This document shows positions 56,371 through 64,000 of a DNA stretch of 64,000 bases, in pieces (position 1 is the stretch's first letter; each line of letters opens with the position of its first letter). Origin of the DNA: Candidatus Rokuibacteriota bacterium. GTDB lineage: Bacteria; Methylomirabilota; Methylomirabilia; Rokubacteriales; CSP1-6. Both the position numbers and the translations under genes were made by a program. The notes below the pieces were generated by a model. That model made no database searches, was not told the DNA's origin, and was given only the letters and a program-made list of their open reading frames with translations. The stretch covers positions 1-64,000 of the forward strand of contig QHTE01000048.1 in NCBI GenBank assembly GCA_003220685.1, in the 5' to 3' direction.

Positions 56371-57309
56371 TCAGCGCGCGCGGACGATCTCCGCCGCGAA
56401 CGCCTCCAGCGCGTCCCAGTCGTACGGCCCCTCGCGCAGCGCGATGCTGAGCCGCGTGCAGCCGAGCGCGCGGAACTGGTCCACCATCTCGCGCGCGTCC
56501 TTCACCGAGCCTCTCAGATAGCCCGTGCGCTCGGCGCGCGCCGGGCTGCCGCCGAAGTGGCTCTGAAACAGCGCGTCGGCGCGCGCGATGCCCTTCGGGT
56601 CGGCGCCGAGGTAGAAGCCGAGGTTCACGCTGCGCATGATCGTCCTCGGGTCGCGTCCTTCGGTCTGGCACCAGCGGTCGAGCACCTGACCCTTGTGCTT
56701 CCACTCGTCCGGGCCGATGTAGGCGCCGTTCCAGCCGTCGGCGTACCGCGCCGCCGCGCGCAGGGTGCGCTTCTCGCCGCGCCCGCCGATCCAGATCGGG
56801 ATGCGAGGCTGCAGGGGCTTGGGATAGTTCGGCGCGTTGGAGACCTGGAAGTGCTTGCCCTGGAAGCTCGCGCGCTTCTGCTCGGGGTCGAGCAGCAGCC
56901 TCAAGATCTGCGCGTACTCTTCCAGCATGTCTTCGCGCGGCCCGATCGTGGGGAACGGGTAGCCGAAGGCCCTGGCCTCGATGTCGTGCCAGCCGGCGCC
57001 GAGCCCGCAATCGACGCGCCCGTTCGACAGGTGGTCGATCGTCGTCAACGACTTGGCGAGTAGCCCCGGGTTCCGGTAGACGACGCAGTAGACGCCGCTC
57101 CCGAGCCGCACGCGCGTCGTGTCCATCGCGGCCGCCGTCAAGATCGCGATCGCCTCGTAGCAGTCCATGTCGCCGCCGCGGGGCGGCGACTCCTGGAAAT
57201 GATCGGACACCGAGAACCAGTCGAACCCCTTCGCGTCGGCGAACTTCCACAGCTTGCGCATCTCGGCCAGCGGCCCACCCATGGCGCCGATGTGGATCCC
57301 GAAGTTCAT
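56371..57309 (-). CDS. LLM class F420-dependent-like oxidoreductase
   Basis: A 312-residue luciferase-fold flavin/F420 oxidoreductase: MNFGIHIGAMGGPLAEMRKLW, FDWFSVSDHFQESP, the central LGSGVYCVVYRNPGLLAKSLTTID, GLGAGWHDIEARAFG and IPIWIGGRGEKRTLRAAARYADGWN as separate motifs. The start ATG 57309 overlaps the stop of the preceding remnant in ATGA. It lies 30 bp upstream of the selenoperoxiredoxin gene on the same strand. Such enzymes produce reactive oxygen through uncoupled turnover, which would make an adjacent peroxidase useful; that link is inference. Confidence 0.92.
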   Translation of the reverse strand: MNFGIHIGAMGGPLAEMRKLWKFADAKGFDWFSVSDHFQESPPRGGDMDCYEAIAILTAAAMDTTRVRLGSGVYCVVYRNPGLLAKSLTTIDHLSNGRVDCGLGAGWHDIEARAFGYPFPTIGPREDMLEEYAQILRLLLDPEQKRASFQGKHFQVSNAPNYPKPLQPRIPIWIGGRGEKRTLRAAARYADGWNGAYIGPDEWKHKGQVLDRWCQTEGRDPRTIMRSVNLGFYLGADPKGIARADALFQSHFGGSPARAERTGYLRGSVKDAREMVDQFRALGCTRLSIALREGPYDWDALEAFAAEIVRAR

Positions 57310-57776
57310 GTCACGCACCCCCAAGGGCTAAGAGCGCCCGGAATGCGCGCCTGGCGCGCTCGAGCGCGGGAAGATCGGCAGTCGCCCGGCACGGCGCCCG
57401 TGCGGGCCTCGCGGATCAGCGCCGGCGTGTCGGTCGGTCCGGGCATGTCGGGACAAGCATCGCAGATCTGCGCATAGCGGAACAGCGCTGGATCGACCTG
57501 CTTCACGTGAGCCGGTAGCCCACCGGGCCGGCTGAAATGCAGGGCGTCGATCAGGACCGACGCGTTCGAGCGCTTCGCCTTCGCCACGATGCTCGCGGCG
57601 TGGGCGAGCGTTCGCACGCCGGTATAGATCGCGAACTCCAGGCAGACGTGCAGGCCGTACTGCGCCGCGCGCTCGCAGAGCTCGCAGAACCGCTCGATCG
57701 TGCGCGCCTCGTCGGGCTCGGCGCTCATGACGAGGACGTTCTTGGCGCCCAGGGCGAGCGAGATCGGGCGACTCAT
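57306..57776 (-). pseudogene. Remnant of a sugar phosphate isomerase/epimerase (AP endonuclease 2-like TIM barrel)
   Basis: Starts at ATG 57776 with a strong GGAGGAG and overlaps the ATPase stop (TGATG). After MSRPISLA, a normal N-terminus for this family, it continues directly into LGAKNVLVMSAEPDEART, which is mid-domain, so about 85 residues appear deleted in frame. The middle region (VCLEFAIYTGVRTLAHAASI; ASVLIDALHFSRPGG; YAQICDACPDMPG) is well preserved. After LIREARTG it breaks down. A plausible native C-terminus, ERARRAFRALLALGGA, occurs in another frame. The gene is thus at least twice damaged and unlikely to be an enzyme. Confidence 0.6.
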
Positions 57777-58870
57777 CACTCCTCCAGCAAAACACAGTAC
57801 CGCGGATCGGCGCTGACGAAGACCTCGTCGCCCTCGACGAGCGGCTCCGCCGTCGCCAGGCGCACGACGAGCACCCGGCCGTCCCAGTCGACGTGATACT
57901 GCGTGAAGTCGCCCTGGAACACGCGCCGGCGGATCCGGGCCGGCCACACGTTGACCTGGGTCGCCGGCCGCGCGCGCTCGAGCCGGAGGCGCACGGTGCG
58001 GACGGCCATCAGCGTGTCGTCGCCCTGCGGCCGGCCTCCTGACGCGGTGCCGTGGACCAGCGCGCCGCCCTGGGTCTGGATGACGACGAGCCCGTCGCGC
58101 TCGAGGTCGGCGCGTCGCCGGCCGCGGATCAGGTTGGCCGACCCCACGAAGTCGGCCACGAACGTGTTGCGGGGCCGGTCGTAGATCTCGCCCGGGCTGC
58201 CGATCTGCTCGATCGCGCCGTCGCGCATGACGACGATGCGGTCGGAGATCGCGAGCGCTTCCTCCAGATCGTGGGTGACGTACACGGAGGTGATGTCGAG
58301 CCGCCGCTGCAGCTCCTTTAGCTCCACGCGCATCTCGGCGCGTAGCTTCGCGTCGAGGTTCGAGAGCGGCTCGTCGAAGAGCAGCACCGAGGGCGAGAAC
58401 ACGAAGGCCCGGGCCAGCGCGACCCGCTGCTGCTGGCCGCCCGACAGCTTCGAGGCGCTGCGCGCCCCGAGCTCGCTCAGCTGGACCAGGTCGAGCGCCT
58501 CGCGGACCCTGGCCGTCACCTCGGCCTCCGGCCGCTTCCGCACCCGCAGGCCGTAGGCCACGTTGTCGAACACGCTCATGTGCGGCCAGATGGCGTAGGA
58601 CTGGAAGACCATCGAGAGCCCGCGGCGCTCGGCCGGGACGTTGACGGCGGGGGAGGACGAGAACACCGGGGCTCCGCCGATCCGGATCTCGCCCGACGCA
58701 GGCTTCTCGAGCCCGGCGATCGCGCGCAAGGTGGTCGTCTTGCCGCAGCCCGAGGGGCCGAGCAGGGTGAGGTGCTCGCCGGCGCCGACGGTGAACGTCA
58801 CGCCGCGCACCGCGACGACGCCGCCGTAGCGGACCACCAGGTCGCGCACCTCGATCGACGCGCGCGCCAT
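57776..58870 (-). CDS. ABC transporter ATP-binding protein, FbpC/PotA-like
   Basis: A 364-residue ATPase with Walker [13 protein letters not shown]-loop [11 protein letters not shown], signature [10 protein letters not shown], Walker [12 protein letters not shown], switch VTHDLEEA and TOBE domain with [11 protein letters not shown]. It forms a transporter with the two-in-one permease and the iron-type binding protein upstream. The start ATG 58870 lies 3 bp after the permease stop. Confidence 0.94.
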   Translation of the reverse strand: MARASIEVRDLVVRYGGVVAVRGVTFTVGAGEHLTLLGPSGCGKTTTLRAIAGLEKPASGEIRIGGAPVFSSSPAVNVPAERRGLSMVFQSYAIWPHMSVFDNVAYGLRVRKRPEAEVTARVREALDLVQLSELGARSASKLSGGQQQRVALARAFVFSPSVLLFDEPLSNLDAKLRAEMRVELKELQRRLDITSVYVTHDLEEALAISDRIVVMRDGAIEQIGSPGEIYDRPRNTFVADFVGSANLIRGRRRADLERDGLVVIQTQGGALVHGTASGGRPQGDDTLMAVRTVRLRLERARPATQVNVWPARIRRRVFQGDFTQYHVDWDGRVLVVRLATAEPLVEGDEVFVSADPRYCVLLEE

Positions 58871-58872
58871 CC

Positions 58873-60576
58873 TCACTCGCCTCCCTGCTGGACCGCGCGG
58901 CGAGCGACCGCGAACAGGAGCACGAGCGCCGCGACCACCGCCAGGGTCTGTAAGAGCGCCATGGCGGCGGTGAGCTCGGTGCTGGTCGAGAACCACGACT
59001 CGACGATGGCCGGCGTGATCACCTTGGCCTTGGGGCCCATCAATAATATCGAGGCGCCCAGCTCGCGGACGCTCGCGATGAACAGGAGCAGCCACGCGGC
59101 GATCAGTCCCGGCTTGAGCAGCGGCATCGTCACGGTGCGCAGCCGGTAGCCCCACGTCGCCCCGCACATCTGGGCGGATTCCTCGAGCGAGCGGTCGATC
59201 TGGAGGATCACGCCGGAGATCGTCCTGAGACCGAGCGGCAGGAACACCGTGAGGTACGCGATCAGCAGGAGCCAGAGCGTACCGTAGATCGGGATCGGGA
59301 AGATCAGCCACGCCCAGAGCATCCCGAAGGCGAACACGAGGCGCGGCACCGCCTGGGGAAACATCACCAGGTATTCGATGACGCCGGCGCCGGGCAGGCG
59401 CGAGCGATAGATGAGCCATGAGAGGAATCCCATCAACAGGACGCCGACGCTGGCGGTGGCGAGGCCGAGGAGCAGGCTGTTGCCGAGCGCCGAGCGCACG
59501 GCGTCGAGCGCCAGCGCGGTCTGGTAGTTGACGAGCGTGAAGTTGGCGGCGCGCGGGAACGCGCTTGTGAGGTGCTGGAACGACGCGTACGTGACCGTCA
59601 GCACGGGCAGGATCACGGCGACGGTGAGGTACGCGACGCAGACGCCGAGGAACGGCCAGCGCAGGCTGCCGACGTCCATGGCCCGCGGCCGGAACGCCTT
59701 GCCCGTGATGGTCACGTACGTGCCGGCGCTCACGATGCGGCGGTAGATCCACACCATCGCGAACATGACGGCGAAGAGGGAGACGCCCATGGCGGCCGCG
59801 GTCGGAAAGCGCGGCGGGTACTGCGAGACGAGCTGGTACATGGCGGTCGTGACGACGTAGAAGCGGTTGGGGAGCCCGAGCACCAGCGCCGCCGAGAACG
59901 AGCCGAGCATCTCCGCGAACACGAACACCGCGGCCCCGAGCACGCCGGGCAGGACGAGCGGCAGGGTGATGCGCAGCATCGTGCGCGCGCGCCCGGCCCC
60001 GAGGACCTGCGAGGCTTCCTCCATCGCCGGGTCCATCGACTTCATCACTGCCCCGATCATCACGAAGGCCACGGAGCCCTCGAACAGCGCCATCACCCAG
60101 GCGATGCCCCAGGGCGTGTTGATGTCGACGAGGTGGCCGTCGCCCCCGAGGGCCCGCCAGATCTGATTGACGAACCCGCTGCTCGGCGAGGCGATGAGCG
60201 CCCAGGCCAGGGCGCCCATGAGCGGCGTCACGTAATAGGGCAGGGCCATCAGCTGCTCGAATGCGGCCCGGCCGGGCACGTTGGTGCGCGAGAGGATCCA
60301 GCCCATCGTGAATCCCACGACCACCGCGAGCGCCGTCGCCAGCGCCGCGACGAGCAGGGTGTTGCCGAAGATGTGCGCGTAGCGGCCGAGCCCCGCGTAG
60401 TTGTCGAGCCCGTAGGCCTCGGGTGGGCGGGCCTGTGGATCGCCGACGCTCAGCGAGGCCTGCACGAGGTACGCGATCGGGTAGAGGACGAGCACGGCGG
60501 CGAGGCCGCCGACGAGCACGGATACGGTCACATGGGGGGATCGGAGCGCCCACCAAGCCCCCCGTACGCTCGTCAC
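58873..60576 (-). CDS. ABC transporter permease, fused double-permease FbpB type
   Basis: A 567-residue permease of the iron(III)/thiamine-type family, in which both transmembrane domains are joined in one chain (about twelve helices). Two EAA loops are visible: [21 protein letters not shown] near residue 185 and [21 protein letters not shown] near residue 455. The start is GTG 60576. The first base of that codon is the last base of a 9-bp GC hairpin (60576-60596), and the nearest Shine-Dalgarno GAGGAG lies on the far side of that hairpin, so initiation may be structure-dependent. Confidence 0.9.
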   Translation of the reverse strand: MTSVRGAWWALRSPHVTVSVLVGGLAAVLVLYPIAYLVQASLSVGDPQARPPEAYGLDNYAGLGRYAHIFGNTLLVAALATALAVVVGFTMGWILSRTNVPGRAAFEQLMALPYYVTPLMGALAWALIASPSSGFVNQIWRALGGDGHLVDINTPWGIAWVMALFEGSVAFVMIGAVMKSMDPAMEEASQVLGAGRARTMLRITLPLVLPGVLGAAVFVFAEMLGSFSAALVLGLPNRFYVVTTAMYQLVSQYPPRFPTAAAMGVSLFAVMFAMVWIYRRIVSAGTYVTITGKAFRPRAMDVGSLRWPFLGVCVAYLTVAVILPVLTVTYASFQHLTSAFPRAANFTLVNYQTALALDAVRSALGNSLLLGLATASVGVLLMGFLSWLIYRSRLPGAGVIEYLVMFPQAVPRLVFAFGMLWAWLIFPIPIYGTLWLLLIAYLTVFLPLGLRTISGVILQIDRSLEESAQMCGATWGYRLRTVTMPLLKPGLIAAWLLLFIASVRELGASILLMGPKAKVITPAIVESWFSTSTELTAAMALLQTLAVVAALVLLFAVARRAVQQGGE

Positions 60577-60596
60577 GCCCCGGGGAACCCGGGGCG
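60576..60596 (-). promoter_or_regulatory. Hairpin at the permease translation start
   Basis: CGCCCCGGG (60576-60584) and CCCGGGGCG (60588-60596) form a perfect 9-bp stem with a 3-nt loop. It separates the GAGGAG ribosome site (60602-60597) from the GTG start and lies between binding-protein and permease genes. Confidence 0.55.
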
Positions 60597-60614
60597 CTCC
60601 TCGGTCACGCGCGC

Positions 60615-61721
60615 TCACAAGCCCATGATCGAGTTCCACTCTTTCACGAACACCGGGTGGCTCGCCACGTAGTCGGTCCAGTCCGTGGGGAAGAGCAGTT
60701 TGAAGTCGGCCAGGCGTTTGCCCGTGGGCATCGGCCCCGCGTCGGGCCGCAGCGAGCCGTAGAGGAGGATCTTCTGGTTCTGATAGACGAGCTGGCCGCG
60801 CCTGGAGAGCGCCCAGTCGACGAAGAGCTTCGCCGCTTCCGGGTGTGGGGCCTTGTTGACGACACCGATGTAGATCGCGATCGCCGGCATCCCTTCGGGC
60901 GGCGCGACGAACTCGATCTCGGCGCCCTTGTCCTGGTAGAGCGTGTAGCCCGCGTACTCGGCGAGCGCGCAGACGCGGTCCTCGCCCTTGGCGAGCCGGT
61001 CGAAGAGCTGGGCGCGCGCGTCGAAGCCCTTCGGCCGCTGCTTGGCGAATTCCTGCCAGAAGTCGTTGCCGTACATCTTGCGCAGGATGTACCACTGCGC
61101 GTGCTGCATGCCCGAGGTCGCGAGCTTGGCGCTGATCCCGTCCTTGAAGGCCGGGTTGTTGATGTCCTTCCACGTCTTCGGCGCCTGCTCGGGTTTGACC
61201 TTGGTGCGGTTGTAGGAGATGCCGGAGAAGCTGACGCCCGGCAGGCCGTAGTAGCCCGCCGGGGTCGACTGATATTCCGGCTTGTACGCGGCGTACTCGG
61301 GCGACATGTACTGCTCCCAGCCGCCCTTCTTCTGGAAGTCGATGGCCGGCGAGATGTCCGAGAGCTGGAGCACGTCGACGCCGAAGCGCCCCGCCGACCG
61401 CTCGGCGGTGATCTTGGCGTAGAGCGCGCCGGTCTGCAGCCTCACGTAGCTGGTCTTGATCTTCGGGAAGTCCTTCCGGAACGCGTCGAGCAAGGTGGCG
61501 ATGCCCTGCTCGCCGTCGTGGCCGTAGTAGACGATCTCGCCTTCCTGCTCGGCTTTGGCGACGTCGGCCGAAGTCTGGAAATCGTGCACCTTGTTGACGT
61601 TGCGCGTCGGGCTCTGAGCCGACGCGAGCGGCACGTCGGCCAGCAGCGGCGCGGCCGCGGCGAGCGCGCCGGTCTTCAGAAAGCCGCGCCGCGTGACGGC
61701 GGGGTATGCAGGCTCGGTCAT
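60615..61721 (-). CDS. ABC transporter substrate-binding protein, iron(III)-type, Tat-exported
   Basis: A 368-residue extracellular binding protein of the FbpA/SBP_bac_6-8 type. It has a twin-arginine motif (TRRGFLKTGALAAAAP) followed by an A-x-A cleavage site. The body starts EGEIVYYGHDGEQGIATLL, the family's nucleating strand, and has GLPGVSFSGISYNRTKV and EAAKLFVDWALSRRGQLVYQ. The tyrosine pair of true ferric binders is not clearly present, so the ligand may be iron, another metal or an organic anion. Transcription probably begins before ATG 61721. Confidence 0.92.
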   Translation of the reverse strand: MTEPAYPAVTRRGFLKTGALAAAAPLLADVPLASAQSPTRNVNKVHDFQTSADVAKAEQEGEIVYYGHDGEQGIATLLDAFRKDFPKIKTSYVRLQTGALYAKITAERSAGRFGVDVLQLSDISPAIDFQKKGGWEQYMSPEYAAYKPEYQSTPAGYYGLPGVSFSGISYNRTKVKPEQAPKTWKDINNPAFKDGISAKLATSGMQHAQWYILRKMYGNDFWQEFAKQRPKGFDARAQLFDRLAKGEDRVCALAEYAGYTLYQDKGAEIEFVAPPEGMPAIAIYIGVVNKAPHPEAAKLFVDWALSRRGQLVYQNQKILLYGSLRPDAGPMPTGKRLADFKLLFPTDWTDYVASHPVFVKEWNSIMGL

Positions 61722-61825
61722 TCGGCGATCTCCTTTTGTCGAAGTCGTGGGGACGCCTCGCGGCGCCCGCCCGTAGCATAAGCCCCCGACGGGGCAGGAG
61801 CCACCGAGCGGCCGCGCGCGTCTCC

Positions 61826-61834
61826 TGCTATGCT
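61826..61834 (+). promoter_or_regulatory. Putative extended -10 element of the VOC gene
   Basis: TG-c-TATGCT lies 48 bp before ATG 61883 in the divergent region; the same TGCTA core occurs in several other predicted promoters of this window. Confidence 0.35.
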
Positions 61835-61882
61835 GTCGGGGTCACGAGGGCGCATCGCACCACACACACAGGGAGCGCTGGC

Positions 61883-62461
61883 ATGACCAACAAAGGGTTC
61901 TCCCACCTCGGTCTCTCGACGCTGGATCTGGACCGGACGCGCGACTTCTACGAGAACGTGCTCGGGTTCAAGCCGGTCCGCTGCGACATCATCAAGGTCA
62001 AGGAGGGCGGTCAGATCCGCCACATCTTCTTCGATACCGGACGCGATCAGCTCATCGCGTTCATGGAAGCCCGCGGCGTGCCGGGGGTGCCGGCCCACTA
62101 CGACGCCGGAATCACCCGGGGGCTCGGCGTGCCGAGCGCCTTCTATCACTTCGCGTTCGAGGCGGGCTCGGAGGCGGGGCTTGACGAGAAGCGCCGCGAG
62201 CTCATCGCCAAGGGGGTCGAGGTGACGGACGTCGTCGACCACGACTGGGCCAAGTCGATCTACTTCAAGGACCCCAACGGGCTCCAGCTCGAGTTCTGCT
62301 GCTTCACGCGTAACCTCAACGCCAACGACGCCCGGATGCAGGACCGCTTCGAGATGTCCGTGAAGCGGCTGGGTCTGGAGGATCCGGAAGCGCTCGGCGC
62401 CGCGAAGCGCGCACCGGCCGAGGCCGATCTCGAGCTGCTGGTGAAGACGCCCGGCGCGTGA
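61883..62461 (+). CDS. VOC family protein (glyoxalase/dioxygenase fold)
   Basis: A 192-residue VOC protein: FSHLGLSTLDLDRTRDFYENVLGFK provides the first metal ligand (His) in the N-terminal repeat, YHFAFEAGSEAG the second, and DPNGLQLEFCCF the final glutamate. A C-terminal tail of about 50 residues follows the fold. GGGAGCG precedes ATG 61883. The arrangement of ligands is that of extradiol-dioxygenase/glyoxalase enzymes, but no reaction can be assigned. Confidence 0.9.
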   Translation: MTNKGFSHLGLSTLDLDRTRDFYENVLGFKPVRCDIIKVKEGGQIRHIFFDTGRDQLIAFMEARGVPGVPAHYDAGITRGLGVPSAFYHFAFEAGSEAGLDEKRRELIAKGVEVTDVVDHDWAKSIYFKDPNGLQLEFCCFTRNLNANDARMQDRFEMSVKRLGLEDPEALGAAKRAPAEADLELLVKTPGA

Positions 62462-62475
62462 TCCCAACGTGAACG

Positions 62476-62513
62476 CGCGGGCGCTCCGTCCCGACAGAGG
62501 CGGAGCGCCCGCG
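62476..62513. terminator. Perfect 13-bp hairpin between convergent genes
   Basis: Arms 62476-62488 and 62501-62513 (CGCGGGCGCTCCG and its complement) enclose a 12-nt loop. It fills the 59-bp gap between the VOC stop and the serine hydrolase stop. There is no T-run, similar to the other GC-rich hairpins here. Confidence 0.65.
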
Positions 62514-62520
62514 ACAGCAG

Positions 62521-63807
62521 CTACACCGCCCTCAGGGCCTCGTACACGCTCCGCTCGAACTGCCCGTAGAGCTTCAGGGTCTTCGTGTCGGCGAACGGGA
62601 GGATCTGCGTCATGATCAACCCGGTGACGCGCTTGGCCGGATCGAGCCAGTAGTACGTGTTGAAGATCCCGCCCCAGCTCACGGTGCCGGCGCTCCGTCC
62701 GTTCGGCCCGGGCTCCATGTTCAGCATGTAGCCGAGCCCCCACCGGATCGGGGCACCGGGGAAGAAGTCGACGTCGTTCGAGCGCGCCGGGGTCGTCGTC
62801 TTCATGATGCCGGCGGCAATGTCGCCGGTGTGATTCTTGCCCATGAGCGCGACGGTCTCCGGCTTCAGGATCCGTGCGCCGTTGTGACTTCCCCCGTGCA
62901 GCAGTGCCTGGAGGAACGTGAGGTAGTCGCGGCCCGTCGAATAGAGCGGGCCGCCGCCCGACCAGAACTCCGGCGTGAACGGCGTCTCCAGAGGCTGCGG
63001 GGCGAGCGTACCGTCGGCCTGCCGCTGGTGCACGCGCGCCTGCCGCGCACGCTGCTCGTCCGACGTGACGTAGCCGCTGTCCTTCATGCCGAGCGGCGCG
63101 AAGATCTTGTCGCGGAAGTAGGCGTCGAGCGTCAGGCCGCTGATCGACTCGACCAGCCGACCGACCCAGTCGATGTTGACGCCGTACTCCCACTTGTCGC
63201 CCGGGTCGAACACGAGTGGCATGCGGATCGCGGCGATCTTGCCGGTGGCGGTCGAGGGCATCCCCGACGCTTTCACGTAGCGCACCATGTTCGCGTCCCA
63301 GATCTCGTAGCTGAACCCGGCCGTGTGGGTCAGCAGGTGCCGCAACGTGATCGGCCGCTTCGCTGGACGGAGCTTGGGCGCGCCGGAGGCGTCGAACCCT
63401 TCCAGCACCTGGGGCGAGCCCAGCGCGGCGTCGATGCTGGGCACCGGCTCCTCGAGCTTGAGCTTGCCCTGCTCCACCAGCTGCATCGCCGCCGTCGACG
63501 AGATCGCCTTCGTCATCGAGGCGATGCGAAAGACCGAGTCGAGCGTCATGTCCGGGCCTCGGCCCAGCTCGCGCACGCCGAAGGCGTTCTCGTAGAAGAG
63601 ACCCTTGTCGGTGGCCACCATCGCCACGACGCCGGGCACCTCCTTGGCGTCGACCGCCTGCTTCAGCACCGCGTCGATCTTCGCGCGCGACGCCGGCGCC
63701 GTCTGGGCGTGGGCCCGGCGGGGCGCGACGCGGCCGATGGCGGTCGTCGCGGTGATCGCGGCGGCGCCTTTGAGCAGAGCACGGCGGCTGGGCGATGCGG
63801 GAGTCAT
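62521..63807 (-). CDS. Serine hydrolase, class C beta-lactamase/esterase family, Tat-exported
   Basis: A 428-residue secreted serine hydrolase. A twin-arginine signal (SRRALLKGAAAITA) ends in AHA. The catalytic S-x-x-K is SMTK near residue 97, the tyrosine motif is YGVN, the HLLTHTAGFSYE segment is characteristic, and WGGIFNTYYWLDP near residue 380 fits the esterase-type C-terminus. It is probably an esterase or D-amino-acid peptidase rather than a resistance enzyme. ATG 63807 has GGAGGA upstream. It is the intact relative of the remnant at 23129-23566. Confidence 0.9.
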   Translation of the reverse strand: MTPASPSRRALLKGAAAITATTAIGRVAPRRAHAQTAPASRAKIDAVLKQAVDAKEVPGVVAMVATDKGLFYENAFGVRELGRGPDMTLDSVFRIASMTKAISSTAAMQLVEQGKLKLEEPVPSIDAALGSPQVLEGFDASGAPKLRPAKRPITLRHLLTHTAGFSYEIWDANMVRYVKASGMPSTATGKIAAIRMPLVFDPGDKWEYGVNIDWVGRLVESISGLTLDAYFRDKIFAPLGMKDSGYVTSDEQRARQARVHQRQADGTLAPQPLETPFTPEFWSGGGPLYSTGRDYLTFLQALLHGGSHNGARILKPETVALMGKNHTGDIAAGIMKTTTPARSNDVDFFPGAPIRWGLGYMLNMEPGPNGRSAGTVSWGGIFNTYYWLDPAKRVTGLIMTQILPFADTKTLKLYGQFERSVYEALRAV

Positions 63808-63862
63808 GATCGCGTCCTCCTGGTTCGACAGGCTCACAGCAGACCGAGTCACGCCACGTAGC

Positions 63863-64000
63863 TCACAGCACCGAGCGCACGAGACCGCCGTCGACGAGGA
63901 TCGTGGTCCCGGTGATGTAGCTGGATTTGCCGGAGGCGAGGAACGCGACCAGATAGGCCAGCTCCTTGGGCTCGCCGATGCGGCCCACCGCGGTCTCCGC
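63863..64000 (-). CDS. SDR family oxidoreductase, C-terminal part
   Basis: The last 45 codons of a classical short-chain dehydrogenase/reductase run off the right edge. The end reads [19 protein letters not shown] and [14 protein letters not shown], the standard SDR C-terminus, closing with LVRSVL and TGA at 63865-63863. The cofactor and active-site parts lie outside the window. The serine hydrolase gene follows on the same strand after about 55 bp. Confidence 0.9.
   Translation of the reverse strand, partial: AETAVGRIGEPKELAYLVAFLASGKSSYITGTTILVDGGLVRSVL

Overview
The window is very GC-rich bacterial DNA (about two-thirds G+C by eye) with dense, short-spaced genes and no rRNA, tRNA, CRISPR array, insertion sequence or phage module that I can see. 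The repertoire is one of small-molecule scavenging: three complete ABC uptake systems, xanthine-dehydrogenase-type molybdoenzymes, luciferase-like flavin oxidoreductases, hydantoinase/oxoprolinase subunits, amidohydrolases, VOC proteins, NIPSNAP and Rieske oxygenase. This resembles uncultivated soil and groundwater lineages such as Candidatus Rokubacteria (Methylomirabilota). That placement is an inference from gene content and style, not from a marker gene.

The most important observation is that three thioredoxin-fold redox genes are each interrupted by an in-frame TGA exactly where the family has its attacking cysteine. They are a DsbA/FrnE-like protein (21599-22225, UPWC), an ArsC/glutaredoxin-like protein (45408-45755, minus, UVTC) and a BCP-type peroxiredoxin (55906-56340, minus, U-x4-C). 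Each TGA is followed within 25 nt by a strong hairpin with a small GU-containing apical loop, as expected of a bacterial SECIS. Two of the three hairpins share the same apex, GGGUUCC. Ordinary gene calling splits or truncates all three. The organism should therefore encode SelA, SelB, SelD and tRNA-Sec outside the window.

Layout. 1-8.9 kb: end of a molybdenum hydroxylase, AI-2E-type permease, MFS, aldo/keto reductase, LLM oxidoreductase, hydrolase, peptide-binding protein, amidohydrolase. 9.0-13.1 kb: VOC protein, a tandem pair of palindromic repeats, then a translationally coupled operon of PolX-like protein (PHP nuclease intact, polymerase site degenerate), an unknown protein and a LigD-type primase-polymerase. 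13.1-23.1 kb: hydrolase, Rieske oxygenase, M28 lipoprotein peptidase, a cytochrome c/beta-propeller protein divergent from a molybdenum hydroxylase, the DsbA-like selenoprotein and a NIPSNAP protein. 23.1-27.8 kb: a decaying stretch with remnants of a serine hydrolase, an aldo/keto reductase, an MmcQ/YjbR protein and an internally deleted MFS, between intact dehydrogenase, hydratase and Ada-like genes. 27.8-37.8 kb: Ldh-type dehydrogenase, ankyrin protein, solute-binding-like protein, RND efflux pair, FAD reductase, hydrolase. 37.9-45.4 kb: five-gene peptide-type ABC operon plus aminotransferase. 45.4-50.7 kb: ArsC-like selenoprotein, HyuB/HyuA, and an F1-beta-like protein lacking the Walker A lysine. 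50.7-55.8 kb: amidohydrolase with a polyamine-type ABC transporter. 55.9-61.7 kb: iron-type ABC transporter, gene remnant, LLM oxidoreductase and Sec-peroxiredoxin in one minus-strand series. 61.9-64 kb: VOC protein, serine hydrolase, and the C-terminus of an SDR.

Two further themes recur. One is a family of about 58-bp palindromic intergenic repeats (five copies). The other is an unusual number of genes that keep their start signal or part of a domain but have lost internal or terminal segments, some by in-frame deletion. Assembly error cannot be excluded for these without reads.
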